Source: Bacteroidales bacterium (GTDB lineage Bacteria; Bacteroidota; Bacteroidia; Bacteroidales; ML635J-15). Taken from it: a stretch of DNA of 5,927 nt. The notes under the pieces were generated by a model that saw only the letters and a program-made list of their open reading frames with translations, was not told the origin of the DNA and ran no database searches. Shown here piece by piece: positions 1-5,833 of the stretch (position 1 is its first letter; each line of letters starts with the position of its first letter). The stretch lies in the NCBI GenBank assembly GCA_007130555.1, contig SLSH01000016.1, positions 1 to 5,927 on the forward strand. The letters are read 5' to 3'. A program made the position numbers and the translations under genes.

Positions 1-27
1 ATAATTAATTAATAATGTATTAAATTT

Positions 28-1578
28 TTATTCTTTTATCGGGATTTTTAATCTGTCTCCTACATTTAATGTTGAAGAGCTGTTTAACCCGTTTACTTGT
101 AATATTTCTTCAACCGAAACACCGGAAAATCTGCTTGCTATTATCCATGGACTGTCTCCTCTTTTGACAGTATAGTATTTATAACCTGTTACAGTTTTTG
201 AATCTGTTTGTTCTTTTGGTTCGACTTTTACGCCTATCATTTTTTGTTTTTCTTCAAAACTCATTTGATTAATCTGTTCATATTTTGATTTCGAAGATTC
301 CGGAACATAAACATTCAGAGTTTGACCTGCTCTTATTAAATTACCTGAAATTCCGTTCCATGCTCTTAAGTTTGACACAGAAACTCCATACCACTGTGCA
401 ATAAGTCCGATGGCATCGCCTGTTTTCACGGTATATTTCAGAGCTGCCGTACCCGAAGGTTGCGGAGCTACACTTACCTGTCTGGTAATCCTTTCTTTAG
501 GATCATAATTAAATCTTTCGGGACTAAAAAAAACACTATCCATATAATTATAAATAGAATCTTCTAATCTAATAAAGTCGGTTAAATACTCTCTTCTGAT
601 TTTTAAAGGATATGCTTTTTGTTTTGCCGGCACTATATCTTTTCTATACATAGGGTTTAGTTCTCTCAATTCATTTATACTTATTCCCAGTACTGAGTCA
701 ATTTGGGCAAAGTGCAATTGTTGAGTAATCATTACCGTATCATAATCATCAATAAAATCGAAGAATTCAGGTTTATAATTATGATCTTCGTAATATGAAA
801 ATAAATAAGTAACAGCAATAAATGCCGAAACATAATTTCTTGTTTCGCGAGGTAAATACGGCAATAATTTCCAATAGTTTGTTTCTCCTCCCGATCTTCG
901 GATTGCACCGTTTAATCGTCCCGGTCCACAGTTATATGCAGCGAGAGCAAGATTCCAGCACTGATATGTTTCGTATAATTGTTTTAAGAACATACATGCC
1001 GCTATGGTTGATTTTTCAGGGTCTCTTCTTTCATCAACATAAGAGTTAATTTCTAAGCCCAACATCAATCCTGTCCGGTACATAATCTGCCATAGACCTG
1101 TTGCACCTGCTCTCGACACTGCATTAGTATTAAGCGCAGATTCTATTGCCGGCAGATACTTTAATTCAAGTGGTAATCCAAAAACATCAAGATATTTTTC
1201 AAAAACAGGAAAATACTGAATTGATCTACCAAGCAGTCTTGGAGCGATTATTTCTCCGCGATTAACATATCTGTCAACATAATTTTGAACAAGTCTGTTA
1301 TATGCCAAATCAATTGGAGTTGCAATATTTTTTATACGTTCTTTTATAACAGAATCGGGGACATTTAAAATCAGATTTTCTTTATCATACAATTCAAAAA
1401 AACTTAATGTGTCTCTTCCTGTATAATAGTACCAATCAAGCAACAAGCTGTCAATTCTGTCCGATTCACAATAATATTTTTCAATATCTTGTATAATAAT
1501 CGTGTCTTTATCAGGTTGGGCAGAGTATGTCGTTGTTATTATAAGAAATAATATTATTATAAAAATCAATTGCTTCAT
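28..1578 (-). CDS. mltD: Secreted lytic murein transglycosylase with two LysM domains (MltD-type)
   Basis: This enzyme cleaves the MurNAc-GlcNAc bond of peptidoglycan, leaving 1,6-anhydroMurNAc ends, and acts in the periplasm. The 516 residues begin with a signal peptide (MKQLIFIIILFLIITTTYSA); cleavage after A20 fits YSA. No lipobox cysteine is present, unlike E. coli MltD, which is a lipoprotein. The family 1 (Slt) goose-type lysozyme-like domain spans about 115-260. It has the catalytic glutamate E146 in LPAIESALN, GATGLWQIM at 158-166, ALAAYNCGPG at 211-220 and LPRETRNYV at 242-250. Two C-terminal LysM peptidoglycan-binding modules follow: about 381-425 (YTVKTGD to GQTLNVYVP) and 467-513 (YYTVKRGD to GDRLKIP). 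The linker between them is charged and low in structure. The ATG lies 1 nt after the DUF5683 stop, so translation is probably coupled. It is the last gene of the par transcript inside the window; 27 bp remain after its stop with no clear terminator. The gene symbol follows domain similarity, not proven orthology. Confidence 0.93.
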   Translation of the reverse strand: MKQLIFIIILFLIITTTYSAQPDKDTIIIQDIEKYYCESDRIDSLLLDWYYYTGRDTLSFFELYDKENLILNVPDSVIKERIKNIATPIDLAYNRLVQNYVDRYVNRGEIIAPRLLGRSIQYFPVFEKYLDVFGLPLELKYLPAIESALNTNAVSRAGATGLWQIMYRTGLMLGLEINSYVDERRDPEKSTIAACMFLKQLYETYQCWNLALAAYNCGPGRLNGAIRRSGGETNYWKLLPYLPRETRNYVSAFIAVTYLFSYYEDHNYKPEFFDFIDDYDTVMITQQLHFAQIDSVLGISINELRELNPMYRKDIVPAKQKAYPLKIRREYLTDFIRLEDSIYNYMDSVFFSPERFNYDPKERITRQVSVAPQPSGTAALKYTVKTGDAIGLIAQWYGVSVSNLRAWNGISGNLIRAGQTLNVYVPESSKSKYEQINQMSFEEKQKMIGVKVEPKEQTDSKTVTGYKYYTVKRGDSPWIIASRFSGVSVEEILQVNGLNSSSTLNVGDRLKIPIKE

Positions 1579-1579
1579 A

Positions 1580-2122
1580 TTAAAATTTTTTTACAATTTT
1601 TAGTTCTAATGTTGGTGTATTATATCCATAGTTAGATCTGAAATCCGGTAAAATTCTCAAGCTCAAATCATCGCTCACATCAAAGTCATACAAATTTGCA
1701 TCAACATTTGCATCAACAATTTGCAAGATATAAAATACCAGTCCCCCTACTATACAGTAATCTCTGAATTTTCTCCATCTGTCCATTTCATTTAACAAAG
1801 CTTGATCGTTTAGTATTCCGTAAAACTCATCTGTTTCTCCGTCAATTCTTTGTTTATATGCAGTTTTAAATCTGTTAAATTCATTGTTATTATCAATTGA
1901 TAAATAAGCAAATGCACCTATTCCGGCGTAAATTACGGGAATTTTCCAGTATTTTTTATTGTATGCTTGTCCCAATCCTGGCACTATTGTAGAAAAAATT
2001 GTTGCCTTACGGGGTGAGTGAGTTTTTTTTCCTTTATTTTCAATACTTTGAGAATAAGAACAAAGTATTGTCCCAAATAAAAAAAATAAAACAATTATTA
2101 TCTGTAGATATTTTTCTTTCAC
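1580..2122 (-). CDS. DUF5683 family membrane protein, GTG start
   Basis: This 180-residue protein has an N-terminal hydrophobic signal or anchor at about 8-23 (IIIVLFFLFGTILCSY) and then the DUF5683 core. The core contains RKATIFSTIVPGLGQAYNKKYWKIP at 38-62, a hydrophobic helix at about 62-76, a polar stretch with DRWRKFRDYCIVGGLVFYILQIVDA at 114-138, and NVDANLYDFDVSDDLSL. The P-G-x-G-Q-x-Y-N-K-K-Y-W segment is the family hallmark. Function is unknown; the helices predict an envelope membrane protein. In Bacteroidota this family sits between parB and a LysM transglycosylase, exactly as here, so a role in cell-wall or division-linked work is a reasonable inference only. The start is GTG at 2122: an in-frame parB stop lies 3 nt upstream, so no earlier start exists, and the next codons give a full signal sequence. 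The stop is 1 nt before the transglycosylase ATG. Confidence 0.88.
   Translation of the reverse strand: MKEKYLQIIIVLFFLFGTILCSYSQSIENKGKKTHSPRKATIFSTIVPGLGQAYNKKYWKIPVIYAGIGAFAYLSIDNNNEFNRFKTAYKQRIDGETDEFYGILNDQALLNEMDRWRKFRDYCIVGGLVFYILQIVDANVDANLYDFDVSDDLSLRILPDFRSNYGYNTPTLELKIVKKF
1695..1718 (-). repeat. Perfect 12-bp tandem duplication inside the DUF5683 gene
   Basis: Two adjacent identical copies of TTTGCATCAACA (plus strand) encode the residue repeat V-D-A-N V-D-A-N at about 136-143, with identical codons in both copies. The unit is a multiple of three, so the frame is kept. Related family members show a similar V-D-A-x-V-D-A pattern, so the peptide repeat is probably old and conserved; only the exact base identity is notable. 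Confidence 0.8.
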
Positions 2123-2125
2123 GTT

Positions 2126-3007
2126 TTAAATATTCATTTTATCAAAAATTGCAATAATCCTCTCGAGGTCATCGTCATTTTTAAATGGTATTACAATTTT
2201 TCCGTTACCTTTAGGATTTCGTTTAAAAACAACATCCGTTACAAAATAACTGGATAAATGTTTTTGTAGTTGTTTATACTCTTCCGGACTTTTAAAAATC
2301 CTTCTTTTATTCTTTTTTTGTTCCTGAATTTCCTGATTGTTTAATTCTTTTACAACTTCTTCTACTTTCCGAACGGAAAAATCATATTTAAGAACTTGAT
2401 TAAATATCATAAGTTTGGTTTCATCATCCTCAATCGCTAGTAAAGCTCTTGCGTGTCCCATGCTTATTTTATGTTCTCGTATTCCTAATTGAATTTTCGC
2501 GGGCAAATTTAACAGTCTTACATAATTTGAAATTGTGGAACGTTTTTTTCCTATTCTTGTACTTAATACTTCTTGTGTCAACGAACATTCGTTCATAAGT
2601 CTTTGATATGATATTGCAATCTCAATAGCATCAAGGTCTTCTCTTTGTATATTTTCTACAAGAGCCATTTCTAGTAGTCCCTGGTCATTTGTAGTTCTGA
2701 TATAAGCCGGGATTTTTTTCAAACCTGCAATTTTAGCGGCTCTAAGTCTTCGTTCTCCGGCAATTAATTGAAAATTTTTATCAGGCAAAATTCTTACCGT
2801 TATAGGTTGAATAACACCTAATTCTTTAATCGAACTTGCCATTTCATTTAAAGACTTTTCATCAAAATTTGTCCGGGGTTGAAAAGGATTTGAAACGATT
2901 GAATTGATATTTATTTCATTTGCTTCCTTTCTTAAATTATATTTGTTGTTGTCGGAAGTATCCATAAGTGCATCCAAACCTCTGCCAAGTGCATTTTTCT
3001 TTGCCAT
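2126..3007 (-). CDS. parB: Chromosome-partitioning protein ParB (Spo0J)
   Basis: ParB binds parS sites near the origin, spreads on DNA as a CTP-dependent clamp and stimulates the ParA ATPase. The 293-residue length is typical. In order: the N-terminal ParA-interacting motif LGRGLDALM at 7-15; the start of the ParB/Srx CTPase domain with NPFQPR at 40-45; LGVIQPITVR at 63-72; the CTP-binding box GERRLRAA at 84-91; ENIQRED at 118-124; a helix-turn-helix parS reader at about 143-166 (LTQEVLSTRIGKKRSTISNYVRLL); SMGHARALL shortly after; and a lysine-rich linker leading to a C-terminal dimerisation domain that ends in IIAIFDKMNI. All key motifs are intact. It lies 2 nt after parA. After its TAA stop the same frame continues through one codon (AAC) into the GTG start of the DUF5683 gene. 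Confidence 0.97.
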   Translation of the reverse strand: MAKKNALGRGLDALMDTSDNNKYNLRKEANEININSIVSNPFQPRTNFDEKSLNEMASSIKELGVIQPITVRILPDKNFQLIAGERRLRAAKIAGLKKIPAYIRTTNDQGLLEMALVENIQREDLDAIEIAISYQRLMNECSLTQEVLSTRIGKKRSTISNYVRLLNLPAKIQLGIREHKISMGHARALLAIEDDETKLMIFNQVLKYDFSVRKVEEVVKELNNQEIQEQKKNKRRIFKSPEEYKQLQKHLSSYFVTDVVFKRNPKGNGKIVIPFKNDDDLERIIAIFDKMNI

Positions 3008-3009
3008 AG

Positions 3010-3810
3010 TTATATTATTATTTTCTTTTCGTTACTAATTTCTGTCATATTGTTTCTTTGCAATAATTCTCTTGCAAGATTTAAATAATTAGTTGCACCT
3101 GTAGAAGTAATATCATAACTCAATATACTTTGTCCAAAACCCGGTGCTTCTCCTAATTTTACATTTCTGTTTATAACTGTTTCAAAAACCATATCATCAA
3201 AATGTCTCCGAACTTCTTCAAGTATCTGGTCGGACAGTCTTAATCTCACATCATACATTGTCAGTACAAATCCTTCTATATCGAGATTTTCATTCAAATG
3301 ATTTTGTACAATTCTTATTGTATTCAGAAGTTTACCCAACCCCTCCAGTGCAAAATACTCACATTGAACAGGTATTAAAACCGAATCTGATGCAGTTAAA
3401 GCATTAACAACAATCAGACCTAAAGATGGTGAACAGTCAATAAAAATAAAGTCATAATCATCTTTGATTTTCTCAAGCATAAATTTCATTACTTTTTCCC
3501 GATTAGGTAATTCTATCATCTCTATTTCAGCCCCGACCAAATCAATATGACTTGGCAAAAGAAACAGATTGTCAACTTCGGCAGATAAAATTAGATCCTT
3601 TGGGTCTTCATCTTTAATCAATGTTTCGTATAGTCCTGTTTTGATATTTTTAATATCAAAACCTAAGCCTGATGTAGCATTAGCTTGTGGATCTGCATCA
3701 ACAATCAATACTTTGAATTCCAATGCAGCTAAACTTGATGCAAGATTTATAACTGTTGTAGTTTTTCCTACGCCGCCTTTTTGGTTTGCCAATGAAATAA
3801 TTTTTCCCAT
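3010..3810 (-). CDS. parA: Chromosome-partitioning ATPase ParA (Soj)
   Basis: ParA is a cytoplasmic ATPase that binds the nucleoid as an ATP dimer and, with ParB bound at parS, moves or organises the replication origin. The 266-residue protein has the deviant Walker A box KGGVGKTT at 11-18 with its signature first lysine K11, the Walker A' segment VDADPQAN at 37-44, and the Walker B strand FIFIDCSPSLG at 121-131 with D125. The segment MYDVRLRLSDQILEEVRRHF is the conserved arginine-rich helix region linked to nonspecific DNA binding in Soj proteins. The short N-terminus before Walker A and the absence of a helix-turn-helix mark the chromosomal type rather than the long plasmid P1-type ParA. 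The last residues (NEKKIII) extend a little past the usual end. The start ATG has no Shine-Dalgarno. The stop is 2 nt before parB, indicating one transcript. Confidence 0.97.
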   Translation of the reverse strand: MGKIISLANQKGGVGKTTTVINLASSLAALEFKVLIVDADPQANATSGLGFDIKNIKTGLYETLIKDEDPKDLILSAEVDNLFLLPSHIDLVGAEIEMIELPNREKVMKFMLEKIKDDYDFIFIDCSPSLGLIVVNALTASDSVLIPVQCEYFALEGLGKLLNTIRIVQNHLNENLDIEGFVLTMYDVRLRLSDQILEEVRRHFDDMVFETVINRNVKLGEAPGFGQSILSYDITSTGATNYLNLARELLQRNNMTEISNEKKIII

Positions 3811-3838
3811 CTGATTAAATATTAAAAGTTAAAAAATA

Positions 3839-3846
3839 CAAATTTA
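3839..3846 (-). promoter_or_regulatory. Bacteroidota-type -7 promoter motif upstream of parA
   Basis: The minus strand reads TAAATTTG, matching TAnnTTTG exactly. It lies 28 nt upstream of the parA ATG, which would leave a leader of roughly 20 nt. No TTTG is seen at the usual -33 spacing; the nearest TTTG is about 35 nt further upstream, too far. The motif sits in the 123-bp gap (3811-3933), the only sizeable gap between the lipoprotein gene and the par cluster, so it is the best candidate for the start of the parA-parB-DUF5683-transglycosylase transcript. The rest of this gap is AT-rich and shows no gene, no recognisable parS and no strong hairpin. Confidence 0.45.
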
Positions 3847-3933
3847 CAATTATTCAATATTTATTTTTCTTAAATTATGAACAAATAGGGATAAAATTAT
3901 AAACAATTTTTTATTTGACTGATAATGCAATAG

Positions 3934-4518
3934 TTATGACTCAATAATGTTAATATTTTTAATAAATTCAATTAAAGATTTAATATTATTGACTTTTTTA
4001 GATAATTCTACGGATATACTTTCTGAAACAAATTTATTAACATCACTGGTGTTAATTATTTTTCCAAAATAATTTGTTTCCAGTTTAAGTTTATTATTAT
4101 TATAAATTAAAAAATAGCTGTTAAAATATTTTTCACCGCCGGCACAACCACAGGTATTACTTAAATATCGGGTATCAATAATTTTCAAATGATTGTCAGC
4201 CAATATTTTGCCAAAGCTAAAAGAATTAACTCCATATATATCTTCTTCGAAATGAACCGATATAAGATTTTGCGATTCGGAATTAATATAATAAATATCA
4301 TCGGGTAAAAGTTTTTCGGAATTATTATCTAAGTTTTGTTTGTATTTAACATAAATAAAGTACGAATTAGGTTTACTGCACACATATCCGTTTGATTTAA
4401 ATCCGTTTTGATAAACTATTTGGGAATATTCCCATTTTTTATAGCAACTACAAGAACTAGATATCACAGAATATAAAACGATAAAAAAAAGAGGTAAGAG
4501 AATCTTATTTTTTTTCAT
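3934..4518 (-). CDS. Predicted lipoprotein of unknown function, overlapping ribH
   Basis: This 194-residue protein is not one I recognise. It begins MKKNK, followed by a hydrophobic stretch (6-19) and SSSC ending at C23, which fits a relaxed type II (lipoprotein) signal with C23 as the lipidated residue; C25 is a weaker alternative. The mature part is rich in Asn, Tyr, Lys and Ile, contains LPDDIYYI at about 71-78 and a small cysteine motif NTCGCAGG at 121-128 (C123, C125), and ends in a helical Lys/Ile/Asn-rich tail. The layout of a PDDI segment, then beta-rich segments (IDTRYL, YFLIYNNNKL) and a C-terminal helix loosely recalls small secreted Bacteroidota proteins, but this is only an impression. 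The ATG at 4518 lies inside the last codons of ribH (+1 frame), so translation is probably coupled to RibH. Its codons look even more AT-rich than its neighbours. It is probably a real gene, since the signal peptide starts exactly at the overlap. Confidence 0.75.
   Translation of the reverse strand: MKKNKILLPLFFIVLYSVISSSCSCYKKWEYSQIVYQNGFKSNGYVCSKPNSYFIYVKYKQNLDNNSEKLLPDDIYYINSESQNLISVHFEEDIYGVNSFSFGKILADNHLKIIDTRYLSNTCGCAGGEKYFNSYFLIYNNNKLKLETNYFGKIINTSDVNKFVSESISVELSKKVNNIKSLIEFIKNINIIES
4505..4518 (-). other. 14-bp gene overlap containing an A8 tract
   Basis: The final RibH codons (GAT GAA AAA AAA TAA) and the first lipoprotein codons (ATG AAA AAA AAT AAG) share these bases in different frames. 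The minus strand carries a run of eight A (4515-4508). The overlap suggests translational coupling: ribosomes ending RibH can restart at the ATG just upstream of the stop. No Shine-Dalgarno precedes the ATG. Confidence 0.8.
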
Positions 4519-5008
4519 CCATTAATTCGGTTTTTATTTTTAACATTTTTAATACTGTCAATGCAGCATCTTCTCCTTTATTGCCGTACTTTCCGCCTGC
4601 ACGTTCTTCTGCCTGCTGTTTATTTTTTGTTGTAAGAACTCCAAATGCAACGGGAATTCCTGTATTAATGTTAATATCCATTATTCCCTGAGTAACCCCC
4701 AGACAAACATAATCAAAATGTTTTGTTTTACCTTCTATTACGCAACCAAGAGAAATAACTCCGTCAACATTAGCATAATCAATCAAATATTTTGAAGCAA
4801 GTGGTAACTCAAAACTTCCCGGCACATATTTAATTATAATATTTTTTTCATCAAATCCGTATTTTGCAAGAATTTTTATTGCCCCGTTTTTTAATAAGTT
4901 GGTAATATCCTTATTCCATTCCGAAACAACAATTGCAATTTTATAATTATTAAGACTTGAAAAATCGGGATTATCCGAATTTAAATTATCTTTTAATTCT
5001 GTTGCCAT
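4505..5008 (-). CDS. ribH: 6,7-dimethyl-8-ribityllumazine synthase
   Basis: RibH joins 5-amino-6-ribitylamino-uracil with 3,4-dihydroxy-2-butanone 4-phosphate to make 6,7-dimethyl-8-ribityllumazine, the penultimate step of riboflavin synthesis in the cytoplasm. The 167-residue length is normal for the family. Visible hallmarks are an aromatic substrate-binding position at W31 (SEWN), PGSFELP at 63-69, GCVIEGKTKHFDYV at 88-101 with the catalytic base H97, PVAFGVLTT at 119-127, and QAEERAGGKYGNKGEDAA at 132-149, where R136 is the phosphate-binding arginine. Residues 1-20 are a polar leader before the first strand (YKIAIVVSEWN), common in this phylum. No other rib genes are in the window and there is no room for an FMN riboswitch in the 26-nt gap upstream. 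The last 14 bases, including the stop, overlap the start of the downstream lipoprotein gene. Confidence 0.96.
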   Translation of the reverse strand: MATELKDNLNSDNPDFSSLNNYKIAIVVSEWNKDITNLLKNGAIKILAKYGFDEKNIIIKYVPGSFELPLASKYLIDYANVDGVISLGCVIEGKTKHFDYVCLGVTQGIMDININTGIPVAFGVLTTKNKQQAEERAGGKYGNKGEDAALTVLKMLKIKTELMDEKK

Positions 5009-5034
5009 AAAACCGTATTAAATATTGATTATTA

Positions 5035-5736
5035 TTACTGTTTACTAAGCAATTCTGCCCGTTTAATAAATTTCTCAACATTATGTTGCTCGGAAGTACC
5101 GTAATATTCGGTTTTTATTCTTTCGTAAAGTTTAAGTGCTTCTTGATATTCTCCCATTTCTTCGTAAACTTTTGCTGCTTTCATCAGAAATGTCGGGCTT
5201 ATTAATTCATTTTCTGCTTTATTTACTGCATTAATATAATACTTTACAGCCTCATTATAATTTCCGAGTTCAACATTTGCATCGCCGATAATTCCCATTG
5301 CCATTGCTCCTACCATCGGGTCATTGCTTTTAAATCTTTTAAGATGTCTGATAGCTTCGTCATAATCTCCCAGTCTCATATAACAAACTCCTGCGTAATA
5401 ACGGGATGCATTACCCATCGGGGTTCTTCCGTAATCATCAATTACATCCAAAAAACCCGGAAAAAAACCGTCTCCATATAATGCTAATCTGAACGAATCC
5501 CTTTCGAAATAAAATTCCGCTTTATACGCTTCTTCCCATGCCTGATGAATATGAGGAGTACGAATAAATCTTACATATCCTATAATTGCCAATACCAAAA
5601 CAACAATTACAATAACTCCATAAACAAATGTTTTCTGATTTTCTTCAATAAATCTTTCCGTACTACTTAAAGGAGGAGTCTCTACATTATCCGTTAAGTT
5701 TTTTGGTTGTTCTTCAGTTTTTTCTTTTTTTACCAT
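5035..5736 (-). CDS. Membrane-anchored tetratricopeptide repeat protein (YfgM-like topology)
   Basis: This 233-residue protein has a charged N-terminal tail (1-36), one hydrophobic helix at about 37-57 (FVYGVIVIVVLVLAIIGYVRF), and a C-terminal domain rich in TPR repeats. Three TPR-like units are visible: about 108-138 (ASRYYAGVCYMRLGDYDEAI), 143-175 (GDANVELGNYNEAVKYY) and 180-213 (AAKVYEEMGEYQEALKLYERI). They keep the G-x-Y and E-A-x-x-Y/H signatures. The topology predicts an inner-membrane anchor with the TPR domain on the periplasmic side, as in YfgM-type proteins, which act as scaffolds for envelope protein partners. No enzyme motif is present. It starts with ATG and has no Shine-Dalgarno. 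It lies 26 nt before ribH, so the two are probably cotranscribed, although a link to riboflavin synthesis is not implied. The fold is sure; the specific partner is unknown. Confidence 0.85.
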   Translation of the reverse strand: MVKKEKTEEQPKNLTDNVETPPLSSTERFIEENQKTFVYGVIVIVVLVLAIIGYVRFIRTPHIHQAWEEAYKAEFYFERDSFRLALYGDGFFPGFLDVIDDYGRTPMGNASRYYAGVCYMRLGDYDEAIRHLKRFKSNDPMVGAMAMGIIGDANVELGNYNEAVKYYINAVNKAENELISPTFLMKAAKVYEEMGEYQEALKLYERIKTEYYGTSEQHNVEKFIKRAELLSKQ

Positions 5737-5770
5737 AACTTTATAATTATTACAATAATTTTTAAGTTTG

Positions 5771-5778
5771 CAAAATTA
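5771..5778 (-). promoter_or_regulatory. Bacteroidota-type -7 promoter motif upstream of the TPR gene
   Basis: The minus strand reads TAATTTTG here, an exact match to the TAnnTTTG -7 element used by the primary sigma factor of Bacteroidota. It lies 34 nt upstream of the TPR start codon, which would give a short leader of roughly 25 nt. At the expected distance of about 19-20 nt further upstream there is a T-run but no clear TTTG -33 element. This would be the promoter for the TPR gene, ribH and the lipoprotein gene. The motif is short and T-rich, so confidence is moderate. Confidence 0.45.
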
Positions 5779-5794
5779 GTTTTTTATTGGAATT

Positions 5795-5819
5795 AAAAAA
5801 AATAACATTAAATTATTTT
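5795..5819 (-). terminator. Weak AU-only terminator-like hairpin after the LysM gene
   Basis: On the minus strand, AAAATAA (5819-5813) is followed by a 7-nt loop and its exact complement TTATTTT (5805-5799), then four more T (5798-5795). A U-G pair could extend the stem by one. It starts about 15 nt after the LysM stop and precedes the promoter-like motif of the next gene, as expected for a terminator. The stem has no G-C pairs and sits in very AT-rich DNA, so chance is a real alternative. Confidence 0.35.
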
Positions 5820-5833
5820 AAAAATAAAAGGAG

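Noticed and set aside
1..27. TTAATTAA-type palindrome after the transglycosylase stop
   Set aside because: It is a short self-complementary run in very AT-rich DNA at the window edge, without enough context to call a terminator or site.
839..856. parS-like sequence TGTTTCGCGAGGTAAA
   Set aside because: Only one half resembles the parS palindrome and the other half does not match. The bases encode the conserved transglycosylase motif LPRETRNY, which explains the similarity.
822..1049. 75-codon open frame on the plus strand
   Set aside because: It lies wholly inside the catalytic domain of the transglycosylase on the opposite strand, where GATG/AAYNCGPG motifs are clear. The peptide shows no family features, so it is a shadow frame.
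3569..3814. 81-codon open frame on the plus strand
   Set aside because: It is antisense to the ParA N-terminus including Walker A, and its composition mirrors the complement of that conserved region. No independent evidence of a gene.
3893..3910. Terminator for the lipoprotein gene
   Set aside because: There is a perfect 6-bp AAAATT/AATTTT inverted repeat, but it has no G-C pairs and is not followed by a T-run on the minus strand, so it is not listed as a terminator.
5009..5034. FMN riboswitch before ribH
   Set aside because: The gap is only 26 nt and the upstream gene is a complete TPR protein, so there is no room for the multi-stem FMN aptamer here.
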